A stretch of 64,000 nucleotides of DNA from CAG-411 sp050875145 (GTDB lineage: Bacteria; Bacillota; Clostridia; Lachnospirales; Lachnospiraceae): positions 1 through 64,000 of the forward strand of contig JBNMLH010000013.1 of the NCBI GenBank assembly GCA_050875145.1, given 5' to 3'. Below the pieces are notes generated by a model, which had not been told where the DNA came from, searched no databases, and saw only the letters and a list, made by a program, of their open reading frames with translations. Positions within the stretch are counted from its first letter, which is position 1. Each line of letters starts with the position of its first letter. Shown here piece by piece: positions 1-8,701 of the stretch. Position numbers and translations under genes: made by a program.

Positions 1-53
1 AAGTACGGTAACGTATGTAGCTGACCAATACTAATAGGTCGAGGTCTTGACCT
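1..53 (+). rRNA. 23S ribosomal RNA, 3' end (partial)
   Basis: The first ~53 bases carry the conserved 3' end of bacterial 23S rRNA, including the CTGACCAATACTAATAGGTC block and the closing GAGGTCTTGACC. The rest of the gene lies upstream of the window. The usual Clostridia spacer follows (GTAGTTTTGAAGGTACAG near 168-185), but a terminator comes next instead of a 5S gene. Confidence 0.93.
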
Positions 54-192
54 AGTTATGAGCACTTAACGATAGTATTTTTATCGTTTACGTGCGATAC
101 ATGCACAAGCACTTAGCGAGGTAGTTTCGAGCTTAGTACTTAGGCTAGTTATGGATGGAATACAGTGTGTAGTTTTGAAGGTACAGAAAAGA
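54..192 (+). other. rRNA operon 3' spacer, no 5S gene seen
   Basis: This is transcribed spacer downstream of 23S. It contains small hairpins such as AACGATA/TATCGTT (69-90) and GTGC/GCAC, plus a quasi-repeat of CTAGTTATG at 52-60 and 153-161. No sequence with the 5S rRNA consensus is visible before the terminator. Confidence 0.6.
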
Positions 193-222
193 GGCTTTCA
201 TCTTAGGATGGAAGCCTTTTTT
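193..222 (+). terminator. rRNA operon Rho-independent terminator
   Basis: A 10-bp stem (GGCTTTCATC 193-202 with GATGGAAGCC 207-216, one G-U pair) with a 4-nt loop is followed by six T. It ends the rRNA operon. Confidence 0.85.
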
Positions 223-330
223 GATTCTTTTAAAAACTTTATCTCTTCTCTAAAAACATCGCTCGTTTTCGTTTTTTGAGAGTAAGAATTATATCTAGGA
301 AAAGGGGAATGGTATTGGTGTAGCACAAAT

Positions 331-369
331 AAAAAGCTAGTAGCACTCATAAGATGCTACTAGCTTTTT
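331..369. terminator. Terminator of pyrG (bidirectional shape)
   Basis: A 15-bp perfect inverted repeat with A-rich and T-rich flanks (331-345 and 355-369) lies just beyond the pyrG stop. It can work on either strand; pyrG on the minus strand is the obvious client. Confidence 0.85.
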
Positions 370-393
370 AAATTCTATTGCTTTGCGTTACAT

Positions 394-2007
394 TTATTTA
401 TTATTTTGATGTTCTAAAGCTGCACCAACAAATCCTCTGAACAAAGGATGAGGACGATTTGGTCTTGATTTAAATTCAGGGTGAGCCTGTGTTGCAATAA
501 ACCATGGATGAGATGGTAATTCAACCATTTCAACAATTTTACCGTTAGGCGATAGACCACAAAGGGATAAACCAGCCTTAATTAAATCTTCACGATAATA
601 ATTATTTACTTCATATCTGTGACGATGACGTTCAGAGATTTCTTTTGAACCATATAACTGATATGCCTTACTATTTTCATCCAAAACACAAGGATATGCA
701 CCAAGTCTTAAAGTACCACCGATATCTGTAACATCATTCTGGTCTTCCATTAGGTTAATAACTGGATGAGAGGTAGAAGGATCAAGTTCAATACTATGAG
801 CATCTCTAAGATCTAATACATTTCTTGCAAATTCTACAATTGCTAATTGCATACCAACACATAAACCTAAAAATGGGATGTTGTGTACGCGTGCGTATTC
901 AATTGCATGAATTTTTCCATCCATACCACGAGTACCAAAACCACCAGGAACAATAATGCCGTCTACATCCTTAAAATATTCTGCAGCATTTTCTCTAGTA
1001 ACATCTTCTGAATTAACCCATTTAATATCTACAGTAGCATTATGAGGAATACCGCCATGTTTTAATGCTTCAACAACACTAATATATGCATCATGAAGAG
1101 ATGTATATTTACCAACCAATGCAACACTAACAGATTGTGTAGGATGTTTTACAGCCTCAATCATTTTTTCCCAATCAGCCAAGTCAGGAGTAGGACACTC
1201 TAAATGAAGACATTTACATGCGATATCTGCCAGATGTTCTTTTTCCATGGCAAGAGGTGCTTCATATAAAGTTTCTACATCAAGATTTTGAATTACATGA
1301 TATTTAGATACATTACAAAATAGTGCTATTTTATCTTTTATGTCTTCCTCTAAAGGGACTTCTGTACGACATACGATTATATCAGGTTGTAATCCCATAG
1401 ATTGTAATTCTTTTACACTTGATTGGGTCGGTTTTGTTTTGATTTCCCCAGAGGCTTTCAAATATGGAATTAATGTAACATGAATTAAAATTGCATTTTC
1501 CCGACCAACGTCATGTTGAAATTGACGAATCGCTTCTAGGAAAGGCTGACTTTCAATATCACCTACGGTTCCACCTACTTCAATAATTGCAATCTGAGTA
1601 TCGTTGGATGAATTTTCATCACGATAGAAACGTTCTTTAATTTCATTTGTAATATGAGGAATAACTTGTACGGTCCCTCCACCAAAATCACCACGACGTT
1701 CCTTTTGTAAAACAGACCAATATACTTTACCAGTTGTTACATTGGAGCGTTTTGTTAAACTTTCATCAATGAAACGTTCATAATGTCCAAGATCCAAATC
1801 GGTTTCTGCACCATCATCCGTAACGAAAACCTCACCATGTTGGACTGGATTCATAGTTCCAGGGTCGATATTGATATAAGGATCAAATTTTTGCATTGTG
1901 ACCTTGTATCCTCTTGATTTTAACAAACGTCCTAAAGATGCTGCTGTAATTCCTTTTCCTAAACCAGAAACAACACCACCAGTGACGAAAACGTATTTAA
2001 CAGCCAT
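394..2007 (-). CDS. pyrG: CTP synthase
   Basis: Makes CTP from UTP with ATP and glutamine, the last step of pyrimidine nucleotide synthesis in the cytoplasm. At 537 residues it is full length. The N-terminal synthetase domain begins KYVFVTGGVVSGLGKG, the family's P-loop. The C-terminal class I glutamine amidotransferase domain shows the nucleophile motif GLCVGMQ and the HPEFKSRP end motif. The ATG is preceded by AAAGGAGG. It is monocistronic, facing the rRNA operon. The leader is short (about 45 nt), and I see none of the GGGCTC start or attenuator known for Bacillus pyrG. Confidence 0.97.
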   Translation of the reverse strand: MAVKYVFVTGGVVSGLGKGITAASLGRLLKSRGYKVTMQKFDPYINIDPGTMNPVQHGEVFVTDDGAETDLDLGHYERFIDESLTKRSNVTTGKVYWSVLQKERRGDFGGGTVQVIPHITNEIKERFYRDENSSNDTQIAIIEVGGTVGDIESQPFLEAIRQFQHDVGRENAILIHVTLIPYLKASGEIKTKPTQSSVKELQSMGLQPDIIVCRTEVPLEEDIKDKIALFCNVSKYHVIQNLDVETLYEAPLAMEKEHLADIACKCLHLECPTPDLADWEKMIEAVKHPTQSVSVALVGKYTSLHDAYISVVEALKHGGIPHNATVDIKWVNSEDVTRENAAEYFKDVDGIIVPGGFGTRGMDGKIHAIEYARVHNIPFLGLCVGMQLAIVEFARNVLDLRDAHSIELDPSTSHPVINLMEDQNDVTDIGGTLRLGAYPCVLDENSKAYQLYGSKEISERHRHRYEVNNYYREDLIKAGLSLCGLSPNGKIVEMVELPSHPWFIATQAHPEFKSRPNRPHPLFRGFVGAALEHQNNK

Positions 2008-2057
2008 ATCATAGCCTCCTTTGATTGAATGATACTAACACACTTACTAAAAATATA

Positions 2058-2086
2058 ATTATAGACTAATTTTACAGGAAAAGCAA
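2058..2086 (-). promoter_or_regulatory. pyrG sigma-A promoter
   Basis: On the minus strand, TTGCTT (2081-2086) and a perfect TATAAT (2058-2063) are 17 nt apart, about 50 nt upstream of the pyrG start. Confidence 0.75.
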
Positions 2087-2147
2087 CAAGAGAACAACCC
2101 ATAAACTAAAAAGTTCGTGATAAATTTATGAAAAATTTAGTTAAATA

Positions 2148-2176
2148 TTGATTAATGGAAAAACTATTATTATAAT
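2148..2176 (+). promoter_or_regulatory. Probable ftsH promoter
   Basis: TTGATT (2148-2153), a 17-nt spacer and TATAAT (2171-2176). The 5' leader to ftsH would be about 250 nt. I see no riboswitch or terminator fold in it. Confidence 0.65.
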
Positions 2177-2431
2177 AGAAATATTGAAGATATTCTGTAT
2201 TTCGGATGTTTTCAGAAATAAATCCATGGCAGAAAAGCGTTTTCTTAAAAAGGTAGAAAAGATTTCTGTGAGGGAAGATTATAATTTTTCAATTGTGGTG
2301 AAGAATGAGAGCAGATGCAGATAATTATCTGTTAAGGAATAAAATTGAGAGAATGCCCTGAAAATATATAGAGGGAGCAATGGATTAACAAATAGGAAAA
2401 ATGCGTATGCAAATAAGCAAGAGGAGGTCTT

Positions 2432-4522
2432 ATGAATAACGAAAATAACCAGAATGGTTCAAATAATAACCAAAACAAAGGAAACAATAAAAATAATCGG
2501 TCAGGACTGGTTGCTGCAATTATAGCTACTGTATTAGTTTTTATTTTTATATGTTGGATTCGTGATGAGGTGGCACAAAGTTCAAAACGTGAGATTACGT
2601 ATGATGCCTTTTTGGAAAAGGTAGAAGATAAAGAAATAGAAAGTGTTGAATTTTCTGGTAGCAAGATTTTAATTACACCAAAGAAGCAGGAAAATTCTTT
2701 ATATCCGATTACTTATTATACAGGTTACTTAAATGATGATAATCTTCTTGCAAAATTAGATAAGGCAGGAGTGAAGTATCAGGCAAAAGTAGATGAAAAC
2801 AGCAGTAGTATTCTGGAGTTCCTATTTTGGAATGTAGTTCCATTCTTTCTGATATTTGGAACGATGTGGCTGTTATTCCGTCCAATGTTTAAAGGTGGCG
2901 GAATGATGGGTGTAGGAAAGAGTAATGCAAAAGTATATGTTGAGAAAGAAACCGGAGTTACTTTTCAGGATGTGGCGGGGCAGGAAGAAGCCAAAGAGTC
3001 TCTTCGAGAATTAGTGGATTTTCTTCACAACCCAGGAAAATATTCTCAAATTGGTGCAAAACTTCCAAAAGGTGCATTGCTTGTAGGACCTCCGGGAACA
3101 GGTAAGACATTGTTGGCAAAGGCATTAGCTGGAGAAGCAAAAGTACCATTTTTCTCAATGTCAGGTTCCGATTTTGTAGAGTTATATGTTGGTGTGGGTG
3201 CATCTCGTGTGCGAGATTTATTTAAACAGGCACAGCAAAAAGCACCATGTATTATTTTTATTGATGAGGTAGACGCCATTGGTAAAAGTCGTGATGGACA
3301 TTATGGAGGAAATGATGAGCGAGAACAGACATTAAACCAGCTTTTATCAGAGATGGATGGTTTTGATACATCAAAAGGATTGGTAGTTCTTGCAGCTACA
3401 AATCGTCCAGAAGTCTTAGATAAGGCACTGCTTCGTCCGGGACGTTTTGACCGAAGGGTTATTGTAGATAAGCCTGACTTAAAAGGTCGTGTAGATATTT
3501 TGAAAGTACATGCTAAAGACGTTATGATGGATGATTCAGTAAATTTAGAAGAAATTGCTTTAGCAACATCTGGTGCAGTGGGATCAGATTTGGCTAACAT
3601 GATTAATGAGGCAGCAATTATGGCGGTTAAGGATGGTCGTATGTATGTAAAGCAGGCAGATTTATTTGAGGCTGTGGAAGTTGTGATTGCCGGTAAAGAA
3701 AAGAAAGACCGAATTCTTGGCAAAGAAGAAAAGAAGATTGTGGCATTTCACGAAGTAGGTCATGCATTGGTAACAGCATTACAAAAAGATGCGGAACCAG
3801 TGCAAAAAATTACAATTGTACCAAGAACTATGGGGGCTTTAGGTTATGTGATGCAAGTTCCGGAAGAAGAAAAGTATCTGATGAGTCAGGATGAAATGTA
3901 TTCTCGTATTACTACTTGTTTAGGTGGTAGGGCAGCAGAAAAGCTTGTTTTCGATTCTGTGACAACAGGAGCATCCAATGATATTGAACAGGCAACTAAA
4001 GTTGCAAGAGCCATGGTAACACAGTATGGTATGTCAGACAAATTTGGAATGATTGGCTTGGAGTCTGTGGAGAATCGTTATTTAGATGGACGACCAGTAA
4101 TGAATTGCAGTGATGAGACGGCTGCCGAAGTAGACCATGAAGTAATGCGTATTATAAAGGAATGTTATGCAAAGGCAGAGAAGCTTCTGGCAGACAATCG
4201 CGAAGTTCTGGATAAAATTGCAGAATATTTAATAAAAGAAGAGACAATTACGGGAAAAGAATTTATGAGAATTTTCCGTGAAATAAAAGGATTACCGGAA
4301 CCAGAGGAGACTGATAAGAAAAAGCAGGAGACACAGACTGTTCATTTGGAAAAAGAAAAAAATGCGGACATAGAGCATTTGGAAGAAACGACAGGAAATG
4401 AAGCATCTGAAACTACAGAGGATAGTAGTTCACAGGAAGAAAAAAAAGAACTTTTTACACAATCGGAGTCTGATTGGATAAAAGTTGATGATGCAGAACA
4501 ACGAAAAGATACAGAAAAATAG
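2432..4522 (+). CDS. ftsH: ATP-dependent zinc metalloprotease FtsH
   Basis: Membrane-bound AAA+ protease that extracts and degrades membrane and regulatory proteins. Order: Asn-rich cytosolic leader (1-24), TM1 (~26-43), extracytoplasmic domain, TM2 (~130-148), AAA domain with Walker A GPPGTGKT (219-226), Walker B IIFIDEVDA and the second region of homology ending LLRPGRFDRR, then the M41 peptidase domain with zinc motif HEVGH (440-444). The tail of roughly 70 residues after the peptidase domain is acidic and low-complexity, making it longer (696 aa) than most homologues. AGAGGAGG precedes the ATG, and a terminator follows directly. Confidence 0.97.
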   Translation: MNNENNQNGSNNNQNKGNNKNNRSGLVAAIIATVLVFIFICWIRDEVAQSSKREITYDAFLEKVEDKEIESVEFSGSKILITPKKQENSLYPITYYTGYLNDDNLLAKLDKAGVKYQAKVDENSSSILEFLFWNVVPFFLIFGTMWLLFRPMFKGGGMMGVGKSNAKVYVEKETGVTFQDVAGQEEAKESLRELVDFLHNPGKYSQIGAKLPKGALLVGPPGTGKTLLAKALAGEAKVPFFSMSGSDFVELYVGVGASRVRDLFKQAQQKAPCIIFIDEVDAIGKSRDGHYGGNDEREQTLNQLLSEMDGFDTSKGLVVLAATNRPEVLDKALLRPGRFDRRVIVDKPDLKGRVDILKVHAKDVMMDDSVNLEEIALATSGAVGSDLANMINEAAIMAVKDGRMYVKQADLFEAVEVVIAGKEKKDRILGKEEKKIVAFHEVGHALVTALQKDAEPVQKITIVPRTMGALGYVMQVPEEEKYLMSQDEMYSRITTCLGGRAAEKLVFDSVTTGASNDIEQATKVARAMVTQYGMSDKFGMIGLESVENRYLDGRPVMNCSDETAAEVDHEVMRIIKECYAKAEKLLADNREVLDKIAEYLIKEETITGKEFMRIFREIKGLPEPEETDKKKQETQTVHLEKEKNADIEHLEETTGNEASETTEDSSSQEEKKELFTQSESDWIKVDDAEQRKDTEK

Positions 4523-4530
4523 AGAAGAGG

Positions 4531-4557
4531 CTGCTACGGACACGTAGCAGTCTTTTT
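4531..4557 (+). terminator. ftsH terminator
   Basis: Stem CTGCTACG (4531-4538) / CGTAGCAG (4543-4550), tetraloop, then TCTTTTTG. It ends about 20 nt before the uvrC start codon. This argues against a uvrC start upstream of 4571. Confidence 0.8.
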
Positions 4558-4576
4558 GTTAAAAAGGAAGATGAGT

Positions 4577-6448
4577 ATGTTTGATATAGAAGAAGAATTA
4601 AAAAAACTTCCAGCACAGCCTGGCGTGTATCTGATGCATGATAAATATGATCATATTATTTATGTAGGAAAAGCCGTAAGTTTAAAAAATCGTGTACGTC
4701 AATATTTTCAGCCAAGTCGCAAAGTAACAACCAAAATTGAAAGGATGATACAAAATATTTCTTATTTTGAATATATTGTTACGGATTCAGAACTAGAGGC
4801 ACTTGTGTTAGAATGTAATTTAATCAAGGAATATAATCCGAAGTATAATACGTTATTAAAGGATGATAAGGCATATCCATTTATTAAAGCAACGATTGGG
4901 GAAATGTATCCAAGGTTAATCACTGTTCGGCAGATGAAAAAATCCAGTAGAAAACATTCAGAGAAAGTCAAATATTTTGGTCCATATACAAGTGTTGGTG
5001 CTATGAAGGATGTATTGGAACTTTTACGAAAAGCATATCGGGTTCGAACTTGTAATCGTTCCCTTCCTAAAGATATTGGAAAGGAACGCCCTTGCTTGTA
5101 TTATCAGATTAAACAATGTGATGCACCTTGTCAGGGATATATCAGTGAAGATGAATATAAACAAAATTTTCAGAAGGCTTTGGAAGTATTGCAGGGAGAT
5201 TATACTGGATTAACCAATATGCTTACAGAAAAAATGCAGCTTGCAGCGGAAAAGATGGAGTATGAAGAGGCAGCAGAATATCGGGATTTATTGCAAAGTG
5301 TTCAGCGAATGACGCAGAAGCAGAAACTTACAAATCAAGAAATGGAAGATTGGGATATTATAGGTATTGCACGAACGCATACAGAAGCTGTGGTACAAAT
5401 TTTCTTTATGAGAAATGGAAGAATGATAGGAAGAGAACATTTCTTATTTGAAGATATTGCACAGGAGGAGACTAGAGAGGTATTGGCAAGTTTTGTCAAA
5501 CAATTTTATGCAGGGACTCCATTTATTCCAAGAGAAATCTTTTTGCCGGAGGAAATTGCAGAACAACAGGTTTTAGAGGAATGGCTTACCAAAATGAGAG
5601 GGCAGAAAGTAGCCTTTCGTTTACCGAAAAAGGGACAGAAGGAGCGATTGGTAGAGCTTGCATGTAATAATGCCAGTATTGTATTACAAAAGGATGCGGA
5701 TAAAATAAAGAGAGAAAATGAGCGAACAATTGGTGCAATGCAACAAATTACAACTCTGTTGGGATTATCTGATATTCATAGGGTAGAATCTTATGATATT
5801 TCTAACATAAGTGGTTTTCAATCGGTAGGCTCTATGGTTGTATTTGAAGATGGAAAACCAAAGAAAAATAATTATAGAAAATTTAAAATAAAAACGGTAG
5901 ATGGACCAAATGATTATGGTAGTATGAAAGAGGTACTGACTAGAAGATTTGCACATGGTTTGAAAGAGAGAGAGCAAAAAGAGGGAGAAAAATTTAGTCA
6001 ATTCCCAGATTTATTGCTTATGGATGGTGGAAAAGGACAGGTAAATGTTGCACTAGAGGTACTAGATGAGTTTGGTCTTTCGATACCTGTTTGTGGAATG
6101 GTAAAAGATGATCATCATAGAACGCGAGGACTTTATTTTAATAACGAAGAATTACCAATTGATACAAAAAGTGAAGGATTTCATTTGATTACACGTATAC
6201 AAGATGAAACACATCGCTTTGCAATAACATTTCATAGGGCAGTTCGAAGCAAAGAGCAGGTACATTCGCTGTTGGATGATATTCCAAATGTGGGAGAAAA
6301 AAGAAAGAGAATTTTATTAACACATTTTCAGTCTTTAGAGGAAATTAAGGCTGCAACGGTAGAGGAATTAGAGGGGTTGCCTCAAATCAATCGGAAGGCA
6401 GCCGAGAGTATTTATACTTTTTTTCATTCCCAACCGATAAGAGATTGA
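4577..6448 (+). CDS. uvrC: UvrABC system protein C
   Basis: Dual-incision endonuclease of nucleotide excision repair; cuts both sides of a lesion after UvrAB loading. Visible parts: GIY-YIG nuclease domain at the N-terminus (PGVYLMHD, IIYVGKA), UVR coiled-coil motif (~200-235), a C-terminal RNase H-like nuclease (ESYDISNISG, LLMDGGKGQVN) and a terminal tandem helix-hairpin-helix (~570-620). I take ATG 4577 (MFDIEEELKKLPAQPGVY): it matches the family N-terminus and sits 6 nt after AAGGAAG. An in-frame ATG at 4571 and a TTG at 4556 also exist, but the TTG falls in the upstream terminator. Confidence 0.95.
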   Translation: MFDIEEELKKLPAQPGVYLMHDKYDHIIYVGKAVSLKNRVRQYFQPSRKVTTKIERMIQNISYFEYIVTDSELEALVLECNLIKEYNPKYNTLLKDDKAYPFIKATIGEMYPRLITVRQMKKSSRKHSEKVKYFGPYTSVGAMKDVLELLRKAYRVRTCNRSLPKDIGKERPCLYYQIKQCDAPCQGYISEDEYKQNFQKALEVLQGDYTGLTNMLTEKMQLAAEKMEYEEAAEYRDLLQSVQRMTQKQKLTNQEMEDWDIIGIARTHTEAVVQIFFMRNGRMIGREHFLFEDIAQEETREVLASFVKQFYAGTPFIPREIFLPEEIAEQQVLEEWLTKMRGQKVAFRLPKKGQKERLVELACNNASIVLQKDADKIKRENERTIGAMQQITTLLGLSDIHRVESYDISNISGFQSVGSMVVFEDGKPKKNNYRKFKIKTVDGPNDYGSMKEVLTRRFAHGLKEREQKEGEKFSQFPDLLLMDGGKGQVNVALEVLDEFGLSIPVCGMVKDDHHRTRGLYFNNEELPIDTKSEGFHLITRIQDETHRFAITFHRAVRSKEQVHSLLDDIPNVGEKRKRILLTHFQSLEEIKAATVEELEGLPQINRKAAESIYTFFHSQPIRD

Positions 6449-6546
6449 AAAACATAGGGTTACATGATAAAATAAAAAAATAGAAACTGTCGTACTTGAC
6501 AAGAATAAGAACAGTTAAAAATTATGGGGATTGGAGGATTGCATTT

Positions 6547-7479
6547 ATGGGAGAAACATATACGGTTGGAGTAACAACTTTAATTGAAACAATGAAACTG
6601 GAAAATTGTACGCCAAATGTTGCGGTAGAAAGTATAAACATTGCACAGTCGGATATCAATCGACCAGCATTACAGTTGGCTGGATATTTTGATTATTTTG
6701 ATAATAATCGTATTCAGGTTATTGGACAGGTGGAATACACTTATATGGAAAAGATGGGACCAGAATATTCTCTGGGAATGTTGGAGAAAATTATGCAACA
6801 TAAAGTACCATGTATCGTATTTTGTAGAAATCTACCTGTCAGTGATGAGATGGTTGTATTGGCGGAGAAATATCAGATACCTATATTGCGTTCAGCAAAG
6901 GCTACGTCTGGTTTTGTTGCAGAAGTGATACGTTGGTTAAATGTTGAACTTGGACCAAGAATGACTGTTCATGGTGTGTTGGTTGATGTTTATGGTGAAG
7001 GGGTACTCATCATGGGTGAAAGTGGTATTGGTAAAAGTGAGGCTGCCTTGGAGCTGATAAAGCGTGGACATCGTCTTGTTTCTGATGATGTAGTGGAGAT
7101 AAAGCGTGTCAGTGATATTACATTGATTGGAACTGCACCAGATATTACAAGACATTTTATTGAGTTACGTGGTATTGGGATTATAGATGTTAAGAATTTA
7201 TTTGGTGTAGAAAGTGTAAAGAATACACAGGCAATTGATTTGGTAATTAAGTTGGAGGAATGGGATCGGGATAAAGAATATGATCGTCTGGGATTAGAGG
7301 AAGAACATATTGACTTTTTAGGAAATAAAGTAGTATGTCATTCAATTCCAATTCGTCCAGGGCGAAATTTGGCAGTTATTTGTGAAGCGGCAGCCGTAAA
7401 CTATCGTCAGAAAAAGATGGGATATAATGCGGCACAGGAATTATATAATCGTGTAACAAATAATATTATGAATAAATAA
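6547..7479 (+). CDS. hprK: HPr(Ser) kinase/phosphorylase
   Basis: Phosphorylates Ser46 of HPr or Crh (and reverses it), the sensor of carbon catabolite repression in Firmicutes. The protein is 310 aa, the usual length. It has an N-terminal MurF-like domain, then the kinase domain with P-loop GESGIGKS (157-164) and the HprK signature IELRGIGIIDV. ATG 6547 is chosen because GGAGG lies 9 nt upstream and the length fits; the open frame to TTG 6496 would add 17 residues, and that TTG is part of a TTGACA that looks like a -35 element. Its probable substrate, a Crh-like protein, is encoded 4 kb downstream. Confidence 0.96.
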   Translation: MGETYTVGVTTLIETMKLENCTPNVAVESINIAQSDINRPALQLAGYFDYFDNNRIQVIGQVEYTYMEKMGPEYSLGMLEKIMQHKVPCIVFCRNLPVSDEMVVLAEKYQIPILRSAKATSGFVAEVIRWLNVELGPRMTVHGVLVDVYGEGVLIMGESGIGKSEAALELIKRGHRLVSDDVVEIKRVSDITLIGTAPDITRHFIELRGIGIIDVKNLFGVESVKNTQAIDLVIKLEEWDRDKEYDRLGLEEEHIDFLGNKVVCHSIPIRPGRNLAVICEAAAVNYRQKKMGYNAAQELYNRVTNNIMNK

Positions 7480-7562
7480 TACGTTTATATTATACTTTGA
7501 TATGGCTTGAAAATGGTTGTAGTTATATCAGAAGAGGAGTATATAAACTTTATTTAAAATAC

Positions 7563-7590
7563 TTGATAAGGAAAAGGTTTTTGTTAAAAT
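7563..7590 (+). promoter_or_regulatory. Candidate glk promoter
   Basis: TTGATA (7563-7568), a 16-nt spacer and TAAAAT (7585-7590), about 90 nt upstream of the glucokinase start. Confidence 0.5.
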
Positions 7591-7678
7591 TTTAGAATGT
7601 GGTATTAGATGTAGAAAAGTGATGGACAGGGGATAAGAAAAAAGAAAGGATTACACATAGTGTAAATGGTTTAGTATT

Positions 7679-8620
7679 ATGAAAAAATTCTGTATAGGAG
7701 TGGACATTGGAGGAACTACAGTAAAGATTGGACTATTTTCTGAACAGGGAAAAGTAGAAGAAAAATGGGAAATCGTAACGAGAAAAGATGAGGGTGGAAG
7801 TTTTATTTTAAGTGACATAGCAGCATCCATTCAAGAAAAACTCGAAAAACATAATATAGCAAAAGACAAGGTGGCAGGAATCGGAATCGGAGTTCCAGGA
7901 CCAGTTACAGAAGATGGAACAGTTCTTAAATGTGTGAATTTGGGATGGGGTATCTTTAATGTTGCAGATGAGGTAAGAAAATTAACTGGTATTCAGAATA
8001 TAAAGGTTGGAAATGATGCAAATGTTGCGGCACTTGGCGAAATGTGGCAAGGTGGCGGAAAAGGATATAAGAACATTGTCATGATGACACTAGGAACTGG
8101 TGTTGGCGGTGGTATCATTCTAGATGGAAAGATTTTGACGGGAAGCAAAGGTGCTGCTGGTGAGATTGGACACATTACTGTAAATTATGATGAAGAGGAT
8201 ACCTGTAATTGTGGAAAACGCGGATGTCTGGAACAGTTTGCATCGGCAACGGGTATTGTAAAGGAAGCAAAGCGTTTGTTACTTGTATCAGATAAGGCTT
8301 CAAAGTTAAGAGATTTGCAATACTTATCAGCAAAAGCGATTTTTGATGCAGCAAAAGAGGGCGATGAGCTTGCAGATGATTTAGTAGATGAACTTACAAA
8401 ATATCTTGGTATTGCAGCTTCTCATATTGCGGCTGTAGTAGATCCAGAAGCGTTTGTTATTGGAGGCGGTGTTTCCAAGGCAGGAGAGATTCTTACAAAT
8501 AGAATCAAACAAAATTATGAAAAGAATGTTATGTTTGCCTTACAAAACAAAGAATTTAAACTTGCAGAATTAGGAAATGATGCAGGTATTTATGGATGTG
8601 CAAAAATGGTAATAGATTAG
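7679..8620 (+). CDS. glk: ROK-family glucokinase
   Basis: Phosphorylates glucose to glucose-6-phosphate with ATP. At 313 aa it is typical of ROK glucokinases. It has the phosphate-1 motif DIGGTTVKIG near the start, the catalytic region VGNDANVAALGE, and the ROK zinc site around CNCGKRGCLEQFAS. ATG 7679 fits the family start, but no Shine-Dalgarno lies close to it. The only candidate (GAAAGGA, 7644-7650) is 28 nt away, separated by a small hairpin and a three-codon ATG-GTT-TAG frame (see findings). A terminator follows. Confidence 0.93.
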   Translation: MKKFCIGVDIGGTTVKIGLFSEQGKVEEKWEIVTRKDEGGSFILSDIAASIQEKLEKHNIAKDKVAGIGIGVPGPVTEDGTVLKCVNLGWGIFNVADEVRKLTGIQNIKVGNDANVAALGEMWQGGGKGYKNIVMMTLGTGVGGGIILDGKILTGSKGAAGEIGHITVNYDEEDTCNCGKRGCLEQFASATGIVKEAKRLLLVSDKASKLRDLQYLSAKAIFDAAKEGDELADDLVDELTKYLGIAASHIAAVVDPEAFVIGGGVSKAGEILTNRIKQNYEKNVMFALQNKEFKLAELGNDAGIYGCAKMVID

Positions 8621-8632
8621 GATTAGAATGAT

Positions 8633-8660
8633 AAAATGCCTGCGAGATGCAGGCATTTTA
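8633..8660 (+). terminator. glk terminator
   Basis: Perfect 11-bp stem AAAATGCCTGC (8633-8643) / GCAGGCATTTT (8649-8659) with a 5-nt loop; the stem's own T-run forms the tail. It overlaps the extended open frame upstream of murB and so excludes a start at 8636. Confidence 0.75.
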
Positions 8661-8701
8661 TCCATGTATATAGAAAGAGCAATGAAAGCAGGAAAAGAAA
8701 T

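Noticed and set aside
2008..2057. CTP-sensing attenuator before pyrG, as in Bacillus
   Set aside because: The leader is only ~45 nt, with no GGGC start and no terminator hairpin.
8636..8701. Longer N-terminus for murB
   Set aside because: That stretch is the glk terminator hairpin, and the ATG at 8702 has its own SD and the family N-terminus.
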